From contig NZ_CP012479.1 of assembly GCF_001281315.1 (NCBI RefSeq), positions 1,426,001 through 1,490,000 on the forward strand: DNA of 64,000 nucleotides. Direction: 5' to 3'. The stretch's first letter is position 1, and every line of letters begins with the position of its first letter. Position numbers and translations under genes: made by a program. The notes below the pieces were generated by a model. The model was not told the DNA's origin and made no database searches. It saw only the letters and a list, made by a program, of their open reading frames with translations. The DNA comes from Arthrobacter sp. ERGS1:01. GTDB lineage: Bacteria; Actinomycetota; Actinomycetes; Actinomycetales; Micrococcaceae. Shown here one piece after another: positions 1 through 7,882 of this stretch.

Positions 1-468
1 GAACATCGCCTCGTCGCCGAGCTCGTCCAATCCCAGTTCGGCCGCGGCCTCCCGGAGCGGACGGTCCAGGGCGTCCGCCTGGACCTGGAGGTACGCCGGA
101 CGCTGCCGAAGCCGGGCCAGGTATCCCTCCGGAGACCTGGTGTGGACCATGGCGGCGCCATTCTTGACGACCAGCAGCACCCACTTCAGGCTCACGGCCT
201 CCAGGAGCGGCAGCCCGTTGATCGTAAGTTTCTGGCTGTACTCGCTCAGCTGGAGTCCGACGTCGTACCGGTAGGCGGTGAGGACATCGGCGACCGAGTT
301 GAAGTGGCGGTAGGCGGTGGCCGTGGAGATCTCTGCATGGCGGGCAAGGTCCACCATGTTGATGGGACCGTCCATGGTCGCGAACAGTTCCCCGGCAGCA
401 CGGATGAGGTGTTTGCGGTTGCGTTTGGTGTCGCTTCTGACCTTGCCGGTCACTGGTGCTTCGGTCAT
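1..468 (-). CDS. TetR-family transcriptional regulator (3' end beyond the window)
   Basis: The reverse strand reads from ATG at 468 to the window edge without a stop (about 156 residues visible). Residues 36-65 form a TetR helix-turn-helix (VDLARHAEISTATAYRHF). The C-terminal ligand-binding part is incomplete, so the ligand cannot be guessed. The gene runs away from the 5-oxoprolinase operon, and a 16-bp dyad (549-564) lies about 80 bp upstream of its start. The same dyad precedes three more promoters to the right, so this protein is the natural candidate for autoregulation and for control of the 3-8 kb catabolic genes (inference). Family assignment is firm; role is inferred. Confidence 0.85.
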   Translation of the reverse strand, partial: MTEAPVTGKVRSDTKRNRKHLIRAAGELFATMDGPINMVDLARHAEISTATAYRHFNSVADVLTAYRYDVGLQLSEYSQKLTINGLPLLEAVSLKWVLLVVKNGAAMVHTRSPEGYLARLRQRPAYLQVQADALDRPLREAAAELGLDELGDEAMF

Positions 469-548
469 TGGCCCCAACCCTGCTTGTTCGTGGTTCCCGT
501 CGAGCCCGGTCCCGTTGCCGGGAAGGCAACGTCCGGGGCATCCTCATT

Positions 549-564
549 TGAGAATACGTTCGCA
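549..564. promoter_or_regulatory. Candidate TetR operator, copy A
   Basis: TGAGAATACGTTCGCA is an imperfect dyad (TGxGAA-N4-TTCxCA) in the 147-bp gap between the tetR start (468) and the end of pxpC (616). It is one of four related 16-mers (also 4771, 5607 and 5721). I saw no other feature in this gap. Confidence 0.6.
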
Positions 565-615
565 GATAGGCGCCGTCAACTCGTTGCCGGCGGGTTGCCC
601 GACTGCGATTTCGGG

Positions 616-1617
616 TTACGCCGCCGCAACGGTCATCGGCAGCCCGGCGGCGGTAAAGGCGCTCCGCACGGCATCTTCGAGGACGTTCAATTCGTGTTCC
701 CGGTACCGAAGCGCCCGGATCGCGTCCGCCTGCCGGACCCAATTGAAGGTCAGCCGGCGCCCGGGACCGGCCTGGCCCAACATGGACTGGGCCGCCGTCG
801 TGGCAAAGGCGACGATGGGGTAGCCGGCCGTCAGGGTCCGGTAACGGCCCAGGATGATCAGCTCGTCGGAGTGCGGGATCTCGATCGCACCGACCGGGAC
901 GCCGTGGGAAACAATTTCGCCCAGGCCCTGGGGGTGCAGGACCGGCCCGTCAAGCCGAAGGCCGACATGGTCGGACCGGCCCCCGACCGTGTACATGGAC
1001 GAGGCCATGAGTTCCCTGATCCCCGGCGTGGCCGCCATTTCCGGCCCCTCGACGACGTCGACCGTCCAGATCCCACTCGAGATGGTGGGGATCGGCACCG
1101 GCAGCCGAAAAAGCATTTGGTCAAAATAGGCGTGCGAATAGCCGCTGTTTGCCGTCTTGAGCGTGACCGTGTCCCCGGCGGAGAGCTTTTGCCCGAAGCC
1201 CATGCGGGCATCGGGTGCGCAGCTGCCCATGAATCGTTCGGAGCCGATCGTGCCGGCCACGGCCAGGTACGAACGGACTCCCTCGGCGGCATTCGAGATG
1301 GTGACCTTGGCTCCCGCCGGCACCCGGGTCGGCGTCCAGAGCGGAGCCGTGCAGCCGGCGACGGTGAATTCCGCGGGGGTGCCGGTGACGGCGATGAGGA
1401 TGTCGCTGTCCGGGACGAAGGAGAAACGCCCACCCATGATTTCGATGCATGCCGCGTCGCGGGGGTTGCCGACCAGGATATTGCCGACAGTGGCCGAATG
1501 CTGGTCCGCGGCCCCTCCGCTGGGAACACCGAGGGCCTCGGCGTTGTGGCGCCCAAGGTCCTGGTAGGTGCTGAGCCAGCCGGACTCGGCAATCGTGAGG
1601 GCTACGAGTCTTTTCAC
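616..1617 (-). CDS. pxpC: 5-oxoprolinase subunit C (biotin-dependent carboxyltransferase domain, KipA/PxpC family)
   Basis: The product is 333 residues and starts at GTG 1617, in a GTGA overlap with the pxpB stop. That is the usual coupling in this operon and rejects the longer upstream reading. The fold is the CT_A_B domain: an N-terminal stretch around TYQDLGRHNAEALGVPSGGA, then AVAGTIGSERFMGS and MGFGQKLSAGD, which match family landmarks. PxpABC hydrolyses 5-oxo-L-proline to glutamate with ATP. The gene is last in pxpA-pxpB-pxpC and is intact, whereas the two upstream genes each carry a frameshift in this sequence. A role as an allophanate-hydrolase-like subunit of another amidase is the alternative. 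Confidence 0.85.
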   Translation of the reverse strand: MKRLVALTIAESGWLSTYQDLGRHNAEALGVPSGGAADQHSATVGNILVGNPRDAACIEIMGGRFSFVPDSDILIAVTGTPAEFTVAGCTAPLWTPTRVPAGAKVTISNAAEGVRSYLAVAGTIGSERFMGSCAPDARMGFGQKLSAGDTVTLKTANSGYSHAYFDQMLFRLPVPIPTISSGIWTVDVVEGPEMAATPGIRELMASSMYTVGGRSDHVGLRLDGPVLHPQGLGEIVSHGVPVGAIEIPHSDELIILGRYRTLTAGYPIVAFATTAAQSMLGQAGPGRRLTFNWVRQADAIRALRYREHELNVLEDAVRSAFTAAGLPMTVAAA

Positions 1618-2350
1618 GGTGTTTCGCCTTTCACGGGGCGGAGGAATCGGCCCTCGTAACGGGCCCACTGCAACGGTCCGATGGCCGTGAAGCTCACTGA
1701 ATCGCCGGCAGCGTAGGTGATGGCCGGTTGTTCCGCGATGTCGCAGATGCGCAAGGGGGTCCGCCCGATGACCTTCCACCCGCTGGGGCCGGGGAAGGGT
1801 TGGATGATGGCATTGTTCCCCGCCACCATGATGGAACCGGCGGGGACGTTTGTCCGGGGCAGGGCGCACCTGCTGACGGGTGCCGGAAAATCGACACCGT
1901 CCATCATGGGGGCCATGGCCGCGGCCAAAAGGCTGATTCGCAGCGATGAACCGGTGAACACCCTGATGACATCCTCCGGCGCGAGTCCCAGTTCGCCCGC
2001 CACCTCGGCCAGGTCGGGTGCGAATTCCTCCCGGAAGTCCACGGGGATCAGGAAGGTGTTGGCCTCCCGGACGTCACCGGAATCCTGGTGGTGTGCGTCG
2101 ATGATCAGCCCCAGCACCTCCGCAAGTTGTCGGGGCGCCACTGCCAGGGGTCGAACTCGATGAGCAGGGACTCCAACCCGGCCACGGCGTCCCGGACTCC
2201 GAAGGGAAGCCGTGGGAGCAGCGCGGACCGCACGGTGGCGATGACGGTCCGGCGTACTGCCTGGCTGTCGTCGCGGACGGTCAGCATCATGGCGGAGTCG
2301 CCAAATTCGTGCATGGCAAGGGTGGCGGCGAGGGAGGTGGAGGTGGCCAT
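1614..2350 (-). pseudogene. pxpB: 5-oxoprolinase subunit B (KipI/PxpB), interrupted by one frameshift
   Basis: Two overlapping reading frames together encode a complete KipI-like protein of about 245 residues. Frame 1, from ATG 2350, gives the N-terminus (HEFGDSAMMLTV ... ESLLIEFDPWQW) and stops at 2105. Frame 2, from about 2141 to 1614, gives the C-terminus with the family motif GSIMVAGNNAIIQPFPGPSG and GWKVIGRTP. Adding one G to the GGGG run at 2132-2135 (plus strand) joins them as a single protein. The product would partner PxpC in 5-oxoproline cleavage. It starts 17 bp after pxpA and overlaps pxpC by 4 bp. The break may be a real mutation or a consensus error; the same type of break also affects pxpA. 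Confidence 0.8.
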
Positions 2351-2366
2351 GGCGGATCGTCCGGTA

Positions 2367-3172
2367 CTAGGCGGACGCCGCGACGGCGGCCTTCTCGGCG
2401 AGCACTTCGCGCAGCCCGACGGCGGCAATCCCGGCATCGCCCAACGCCTTGCGCAGGGCCGTTCCGTTGCGGAGCACGTCCGGGTGGTCGCCGTGGAGCA
2501 GGACGACGTCGCAGTCGTGGCCCAGCGGGACCACCTGACCGGACACCGAGCGAACAGTGCCGTCCTTAACCACCTGGACCACGCGGCGGCCGATTTCCTC
2601 GGGGTCGTACAAGAGGCCGCCCTCCGCGGAGCGGGGGACCGGCATCCCGTCCTCGCCGTATCCGCGGTCGGCAAGGAAAACGTAGCCCACCTGGAGCCCG
2701 CGCGCCCGGGATTCGTCGGCGAGGACGCCATTTTGGCAGATCACCACATAGGAGGAGTCGTAGGCGGCCACGGCGTCGGCAATGGCGCGGGCGTGCTTGG
2801 GATCCGTCTGGGCGATGCTGCCCATACGGCCGTGGGGGCCACATGGCTGATGGTGCCGCCGTGGACCCGGGCAAACGCATCCAGTGCGCCGATCTGGTAG
2901 AGCACATCGGTGCGGATCTCCTCCTCCGAGGCTTCGATCAACCGGCGGCCGAAGCCCACCAGGTCCGGATAGCCGGGATGGGCGCCCAGTTCGATGCCCC
3001 GTTCCACGCACTCCCTGACCGTGGCGTCCATGACGCGGGGATCGCCGGCATGAAAGCCGCAGGCGATGTTGGATGCAGTGACGAGCCCGAGGAGGGCCGC
3101 GTCGTCGCCGATGGTGTAGTTTCCGTAGCTCTCGCCGAGGTCGGCCACGACGGCTACTGAATTGATTCCCAC
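2367..3172 (-). pseudogene. pxpA: 5-oxoprolinase subunit A (LamB/YcsF family), interrupted by one frameshift
   Basis: The start is GTG 3172, with GGGAG at a 7-nt spacing upstream. The first frame carries the family signature (ADLGESYGNYTIGDDAAL, SNIACGFHAGDP, GAHPGYPDLVGFGRR) up to ISHVAP. The second frame continues HGRMGSIAQTDPKHARAIAD through VPLGHDCDVVLLHGDHPDV to the stop at 2367. One extra G in the GGGGG run at 2834-2838 restores a single protein of about 268 residues, the normal family length of around 250. PxpA is the catalytic partner for 5-oxoproline. It is first in the operon, and I saw no copy of the 16-bp dyad directly upstream. Confidence 0.82.
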
Positions 3173-3236
3173 GTTGTTACTCCCGGGTGTTTGATGAAGT
3201 CCCGCAAGGGGCTTCGAATGGTTCGGATTGCTGTGA

Positions 3237-3267
3237 GGAGGGCGCCCCGGGTGTCGGGGCGCCCTCC
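3237..3267 (-). terminator. Hairpin terminator after the MFS gene
   Basis: A 13-bp perfect GC-rich stem (GGAGGGCGCCCCG / CGGGGCGCCCTCC) with a 5-nt loop lies just past the transporter stop at 3274. There is no clear U tract. It separates the transporter transcript from the pxp operon. Confidence 0.6.
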
Positions 3268-3273
3268 CGGGCT

Positions 3274-4623
3274 TTAGTGTGAGCGTAGTGCCTGGCCCTT
3301 GGTTTCCTTGAGGAAGAAGATGGTGGCCAGGGTGATGAGTGCGGTGATGATTGACGCGTAGGCCGGGACCATGGAACTTCCGGTGGACTTGATCAGCTCG
3401 GTCATGACCAGTGGGGCGCTGCCGCCGAAGATGATGGTGCTGATGCTGAATCCGATGCTGTAGGCGCTGTAGCGCACCGTGGTGGGGAACAGCTCGGTCA
3501 GTACGGTGTGGACGACGGCGGCATGGCCGGAGAACGCGACCGCCATCACCGCTGCGCCAACCATGGCCAGACCCATCTGGCCCGTAACGATGAAGGTGAA
3601 CATGGGGTAGGACACCGCGGCCATGGCGATGGCGGAGAGCGTGAGCACGGGCTTGCGGCCGATCCGGTCGGACAAGCGGGCCATGAGCGGGATGGCGACG
3701 ATGATGGTGACGAGCCCGACCGCCGTCACCATGAGCGCCTGGACGCTGCTGAAGTTGTGGCCGTTGCCCAGGGACGTCTTCAAGTAGGTGGGCATGTAGG
3801 CGAACAGCAGGTAGTAGCCGGGGCCGTTGACCGCGGGCAGGAAGATGGTGATGGCGATCGCCTGCAGGTGCCGCTTCGAGGTGAAGACCGCCTTCAGCGG
3901 GTTGCGTTCAACCTGGTTGCGTTCCCGAAGTGCCGCGAAGTGCGGGGTGTCCTCCATGCGGCTGCGGATGAAGAAGCCCACGTAGCCCAGCGGCACCGCA
4001 ACGAGGAACGGGATACGCCATGCCCAGGCTTCCATGGTGGCATCGCCGAGGGTTGCAATGAGTGCGGTGGAAAGCAGGCTGCCAAAGAGCAGGGCCGCGA
4101 AGGAGCCGACGGCGATAAAGCTCATGGAAAGGTTGCGGGTCCGGTTGGGGGCATATTCGCCCACGAAGGACATTGCACCGGCCACCTCGCCACCGGCGGA
4201 GAATCCCTGGAGGATCCGCAACAGGATCAAGAGGATCGGGGCGGCGATTCCGATGATCGCATGGGACGGGATCAGGCCGATGGCCGCCGTTGATGCGCTG
4301 ATGAGCAGCAGCAGCGTCGAGAGCAGTGTCTTGCGCCCCATCTTGTCGCCGAGGTAGCCGCAGATGACGCTGCCAAAGGGGCGGGCCAGGAAGCTGACCA
4401 GGAAGCCGATGTTTGTGAGCAGGAGCGACCCGACGTCCTTGGAGCCCATGACGTTGATGGCCAGGTAGGTGGTTAGCAGGCCATAGATTCCGTAGTCGTA
4501 CCATTCGACGAACGAGCCCATGGCTCCGGCGATGGTGGCCTTGCGGACAACCTTGCCGTCGGCGGTGACGACCTGGATTTGTTCGGTGTCCAGGGTGCCG
4601 GTCCCGGGTTTGATGCTGGTCAT
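3274..4623 (-). CDS. MFS transporter of the metabolite:H+ symporter (MHS) family
   Basis: The product is 449 residues, an integral membrane protein with about 12 helices. ATG 4623 is chosen because GAGAGG precedes it; longer in-frame starts lack support. The N-terminal segment (GAMGSFVEWYDYGIYG) and the loop DKMGRKTLLS with its later counterpart LSDRIGRKPVL are typical of MHS carriers such as shikimate, ketoglutarate and betaine/proline symporters. The substrate cannot be read from sequence. Copy B of the local dyad lies 148 bp upstream, so uptake is probably co-induced with the RraA/SDR/aminotransferase genes. An organic acid or amino acid is the best guess (inference). Confidence 0.85.
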   Translation of the reverse strand: MTSIKPGTGTLDTEQIQVVTADGKVVRKATIAGAMGSFVEWYDYGIYGLLTTYLAINVMGSKDVGSLLLTNIGFLVSFLARPFGSVICGYLGDKMGRKTLLSTLLLLISASTAAIGLIPSHAIIGIAAPILLILLRILQGFSAGGEVAGAMSFVGEYAPNRTRNLSMSFIAVGSFAALLFGSLLSTALIATLGDATMEAWAWRIPFLVAVPLGYVGFFIRSRMEDTPHFAALRERNQVERNPLKAVFTSKRHLQAIAITIFLPAVNGPGYYLLFAYMPTYLKTSLGNGHNFSSVQALMVTAVGLVTIIVAIPLMARLSDRIGRKPVLTLSAIAMAAVSYPMFTFIVTGQMGLAMVGAAVMAVAFSGHAAVVHTVLTELFPTTVRYSAYSIGFSISTIIFGGSAPLVMTELIKSTGSSMVPAYASIITALITLATIFFLKETKGQALRSH

Positions 4624-4770
4624 GGCGGCCTCTCGAAGATGTAGGTGCTGTGCCGGTTGCGGCAAGCTGTGCGGTTGGATCGAGCCTTCCTCATTCGTCC
4701 CCACGTTCTGGGGCCGCACGTGCCGGCTCTGATTCGCTGCGAAGGTGAATGGTGAGATTCCAATCACATA

Positions 4771-4786
4771 TGAGAATTGTGTCTCG
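4771..4786. promoter_or_regulatory. Candidate TetR operator, copy B
   Basis: TGAGAATTGTGTCTCG matches the TGAGAA-N4-TTCTCA dyad with two deviations. It lies upstream of the transporter gene in the 311-bp gap 4624-4934, which otherwise holds only the RraA-gene terminator hairpin. Confidence 0.5.
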
Positions 4787-4868
4787 TTTCATAATTTCCG
4801 TCAAGGGCTTTCCCGCAAAGGTTTGTTAACTCTGTGTTAACTCGATTTTGGGCGGCGGGCAAGGGGAA

Positions 4869-4910
4869 GCCCGGCAGTGCCAACCATCAGGGTGGGTGGC
4901 GCTGCCGGGC
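4869..4910 (-). terminator. Hairpin terminator after the RraA-like gene
   Basis: GCCCGGCAGTGCC pairs with GGCGCTGCCGGGC around a 16-nt loop, with one interior mismatch. It lies 25 bp beyond the stop of the RraA-like gene, with no strong U tract. Confidence 0.5.
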
Positions 4911-4934
4911 CTCGGTGTCGCGGACGGGGTGGGG

Positions 4935-5570
4935 CTAGGCCAATTGGTGCCGCATGGCTTCGACTTCGGCATCCTTGCTTGCCTCGAGCTCAACAATCTT
5001 CGCCACTTCCGCCAGGACTTCGGTGGCGCGGTGCAGGGGAATGGCGATGACGCCGTCGTCGTCGGCGGCGACGATGTCACCGGCATTGATGACGATTCCG
5101 CCGATGGCCACGGCTGCGCCAATGGTGCCCGGGCCGTGCTTGAACGGTCCGGCCGGCGTCAGGCCCCGGGCAAAGACCGGGAAGCGCAGTTCCTCTATGA
5201 TGGCGCGATCCCGGACGTAACCGTCGATGACGGCGCCAACGGCTCCGTGGAAATCGAACCGTTGTGCGAGGTTGTCACCCATGATGGCGCGTCCGTTGTA
5301 GCCGAAGGCGTTGATGACCACTATGTCTCCGGGGCGGATGTGGTCGAGTGAGTCGATGACTGCCATATTGTCCCCGGCGACGGTGAGTACGGGGAGGGCT
5401 GCGCCGACGGCCCGGGCGCCGGCCCAGATTGGCGTAATCCCGCCGTCGACGATGCCCAGGCGATCCATGGCGTCGCCGAGGTTGGCGACGGAGCAGTCCC
5501 GGAATGCCGCCAGCAGTTCGGGGGCGGGGCGGTTCCATTCTGACGTGACGCGGATATTGTCGGTAGTCAT
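4935..5570 (-). CDS. RraA-like / 4-hydroxy-4-methyl-2-oxoglutarate aldolase-type protein
   Basis: The product is 211 residues. ATG 5570 is chosen because AGGAAG precedes it by the right distance. The RraA fold is shown by VANLGDAMDRLGI, RPGDIVVINAFG, the GDNLA-type stretch (IMGDNLAQRFDFHGAVGAV) and the substrate/metal-binding segment DGYVRDRAIIEE. Members act as divalent-metal HMG/CHA aldolases or oxaloacetate decarboxylases; others are annotated as ribonuclease E inhibitors. In this catabolic setting (transporter on one side, SDR and aminotransferase on the other) a pyruvate-releasing aldolase is more likely than an RNase regulator. Operator copy C lies 37 bp upstream. Confidence 0.75.
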   Translation of the reverse strand: MTTDNIRVTSEWNRPAPELLAAFRDCSVANLGDAMDRLGIVDGGITPIWAGARAVGAALPVLTVAGDNMAVIDSLDHIRPGDIVVINAFGYNGRAIMGDNLAQRFDFHGAVGAVIDGYVRDRAIIEELRFPVFARGLTPAGPFKHGPGTIGAAVAIGGIVINAGDIVAADDDGVIAIPLHRATEVLAEVAKIVELEASKDAEVEAMRHQLA

Positions 5571-5606
5571 TGCGCTTCCTCTTTCAAGTGGGTTTTGAGT
5601 ATCAAA

Positions 5607-5622
5607 TGAGATGACTTTCGCA
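5607..5622. promoter_or_regulatory. Candidate TetR operator, copy C
   Basis: TGAGATGACTTTCGCA shares TGAGA-N2-AC-N-TTCGCA with copy A. It sits immediately upstream of the RraA-like gene, in the divergent region shared with the SDR gene. Confidence 0.6.
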
Positions 5623-5720
5623 TTTATCTCCTCAAGTGTGCGCCTTCGGAAGCAATGCGGCAAGGGGGAGTAGGTCGGCGCCGGCGGCGGGGTGGGACTA
5701 TTGACGGCCTCGCGATAAGG

Positions 5721-5736
5721 TGAGAAAGTATTCTCA
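5721..5736. promoter_or_regulatory. Candidate TetR operator, copy D (perfect dyad)
   Basis: TGAGAAAGTATTCTCA is a perfect 6-bp inverted repeat around 4 bp. It lies 45 bp before the SDR start and is the best-formed member of the four-site set. Confidence 0.65.
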
Positions 5737-5780
5737 TATTAGTATCGTGTGTCACATCAAATCTGGAAAGCAGGACCATT

Positions 5781-6590
5781 ATGGGAGCTTTAGACGGCAA
5801 AGTAGCCATCGTGACGGGTGCCGGGTCCGGAATAGGGCGGGCGAGCGCGGCGCAGCTCGCCGGCGAGGGTGCCACGGTGGTGCTGGTGGGCCGCCGCCTG
5901 GAGATTCTCGAGGCTGCAGCCCTCGAGATCAACCAGGCCGGTGGCAATGCGTTCGCACGGGCAGCCCACATCGAAGCCAAAACCGACGTTGAGGAACTCA
6001 TTTCCTGGGTGGCCGGCACGCTCGGACCAGTCGACATCCTGGTCAACAACGCCGGGAGCGCCAGCAAGGTCCTGAACGTCCGCTGGATCAGCCAGGAAGA
6101 GTGGCAACAGGTCATTGACGTGAACTTGAATGCCGTCTACCTGCTGACCCAGGCCGTCCTGCCGTCCATGCTTGAGCGCCACACCGGCACGATCATCACG
6201 ATCTCCTCACTCGCGGCCGTCAATCCAAACCTGCTGGGTGGGGCTGCCTATGGTGCCGCCAAGGCTGGTGTCCGCAACTTCATGACCTACCTGCACAACA
6301 CCTTCCGCAACGACGGCCTCAGGGCCATCACGATCCTTCCGGGCGAGACCAGCACCCCCATCATGGACAACCGGGCCAGGCCCCCGAGGGAGGACGAGCG
6401 GGCCAACATGGTCCAGCCCGAGGACATCGGGCGTGCCGTGCACCTCGTGGCAACCATGCCGCAGCGCACCGTCGTCCAGGAACTGACCATCGCCCCCACC
6501 TTCCAGCGCGACGTTTCGGGCGACCTCGACATCAGCCGCTGGGCCGGGGCCCCGCAATCCGTGCTTCCGGCAGCCCCCGCCGAAGACTGA
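5781..6590 (+). CDS. Short-chain dehydrogenase/reductase (classical SDR)
   Basis: The product is 269 residues, a cytosolic NAD(P)-dependent oxidoreductase. The Rossmann glycine motif GAGSGIGRA is at residues 13-21, NNAG follows at about residue 90, and the catalytic Ser and YxxxK are present (ITISSLAAVNP, then AAYGAAKAG). The gene starts 45 bp after a perfect copy of the TetR-type dyad and runs divergently from the RraA gene. The aminotransferase follows 37 bp downstream, so the two are probably co-transcribed. The substrate is unknown; the context suggests oxidation of a hydroxy acid or similar before transamination or aldol cleavage (inference). Confidence 0.85.
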   Translation: MGALDGKVAIVTGAGSGIGRASAAQLAGEGATVVLVGRRLEILEAAALEINQAGGNAFARAAHIEAKTDVEELISWVAGTLGPVDILVNNAGSASKVLNVRWISQEEWQQVIDVNLNAVYLLTQAVLPSMLERHTGTIITISSLAAVNPNLLGGAAYGAAKAGVRNFMTYLHNTFRNDGLRAITILPGETSTPIMDNRARPPREDERANMVQPEDIGRAVHLVATMPQRTVVQELTIAPTFQRDVSGDLDISRWAGAPQSVLPAAPAED

Positions 6591-6627
6591 CACGCCACCT
6601 CCACGCACCATCTAAGTCAGGATCCAG

Positions 6628-7812
6628 ATGACCCGCTTTCCAGCACCAGTCCAACCGTCCTTTCGCCCGGCCGATGCCGTCCAGCGGGTGCAGCGCACCT
6701 CGCGGCGCGTGCAACAGCCCCAGTCCACCGCCGACCTGGTCTCACTCGCCATGGGGGAGCCGAACTTCGACACGCCCGCACAGGTTGTTGCCGCAGCTGC
6801 CGAGGCATTGCGGGCCGGGCACACCCACTACTCTCCGACGATCGGCGAGAAGGCGCTGCGGCAGGCCCTGGCGGAGAAGCTGCAACTTCTCACGGCCGAG
6901 GACGTATCAAGCGAGGACGTCCTGGTGACCCACGGCGGCACGGCCGGGCTCGCGGCGGTGATTCTCGCCGTCGTCAATCCCGGGGACCGCGTGGTGGTTC
7001 CGGACCCCACCTATTCCCTCTATGCCGACCTGGTCAGCATGGCGGGGGGAGTGCTCGTGCCCGTACCCCTGGCGGCGGACCTGCATTGGGACCTTGGGGC
7101 GTTGTCCTCGGCGTTGGTTGACGCGAAGCTCTTCGTGTTCTGCAACCCGTCCAATCCCACCGGGATCGTCCACAGCCGCGCGGAGCTGGAAGCCCTGGGC
7201 CGGATCCTCGAGGGCACCGACACGCTGGTCCTGTCCGATGAGGCCTATGGCGACCTAGTCTACACGGCTGAGCCGTTTACCTCGGCCCTGGAAGTCCCGG
7301 AACTGCAGGGGCGCACCATCTATTGCCAGACCTTTTCCAAGAGCTATGCCATGACGGGTTGGCGGGTGGGCTATCTTTGGGGACCGGCTGAGGTCATTGC
7401 CGCCACGGCCCGGGTGCACGGCACATTCAACGGTTCGGTCAACACCGCCAACCAGCTGGCCGCCCTCACGGCGTTGCAAACGTGCGCTCCCGACATCGCC
7501 CGCATGCACGAAGCCTATGCGCGACGTCGCCGGCTCATGGTGGACGGGCTGTCGGGGATTGCAGGATTGAGCGTTGGTACGCCGGAGGGCGCCTTCTACG
7601 TCTTTCCGCGTTACGACTCGGCCCTGACCTCGGAGCAGATGGTGGCCCACCTGCGGGACCACGGCGTCGCCGTCCGGCCGGGCGGGGAGTTTGGCGCAGC
7701 CGGCGAGTTCCATCTCCGGCTTTCCTACGCCGCCAGCGAGGAAGCCATCGTGGAGGGGGTCAAACGCATTGCCGCCGGGTTCGCCGCACTGCGCCCGGAC
7801 TCCGGGTCGTAG
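6628..7812 (+). CDS. Pyridoxal-phosphate aminotransferase, class I/II
   Basis: The product is 394 residues, the usual length for fold-type I aspartate/alanine aminotransferases. The PLP lysine lies in TFSKSYAMTGWRVGYLWG (residues about 230-248), preceded by CNPSNPTG and LSDEAYGDLVY. The N-terminus contains SLAMGEPNFDTP, typical of the subgroup. The gene follows the SDR in the same direction without an intervening terminator. The amino donor and acceptor cannot be told from the sequence. It probably acts in the same pathway as the upstream SDR and the RraA-like aldolase (inference). Confidence 0.85.
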   Translation: MTRFPAPVQPSFRPADAVQRVQRTSRRVQQPQSTADLVSLAMGEPNFDTPAQVVAAAAEALRAGHTHYSPTIGEKALRQALAEKLQLLTAEDVSSEDVLVTHGGTAGLAAVILAVVNPGDRVVVPDPTYSLYADLVSMAGGVLVPVPLAADLHWDLGALSSALVDAKLFVFCNPSNPTGIVHSRAELEALGRILEGTDTLVLSDEAYGDLVYTAEPFTSALEVPELQGRTIYCQTFSKSYAMTGWRVGYLWGPAEVIAATARVHGTFNGSVNTANQLAALTALQTCAPDIARMHEAYARRRRLMVDGLSGIAGLSVGTPEGAFYVFPRYDSALTSEQMVAHLRDHGVAVRPGGEFGAAGEFHLRLSYAASEEAIVEGVKRIAAGFAALRPDSGS

Positions 7813-7882
7813 CCGGCGCCGGGGTTACGTTCCCTCGGCGGAGCCCGTACGGTTGGGGTGAGAACAAGGGATGTGAGCTGCA

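Noticed and set aside
142..1659. Long open frame opposite the pxpC/tetR genes
   Set aside because: It is a high-GC shadow of the conserved reverse-strand genes, with no recognisable motif.
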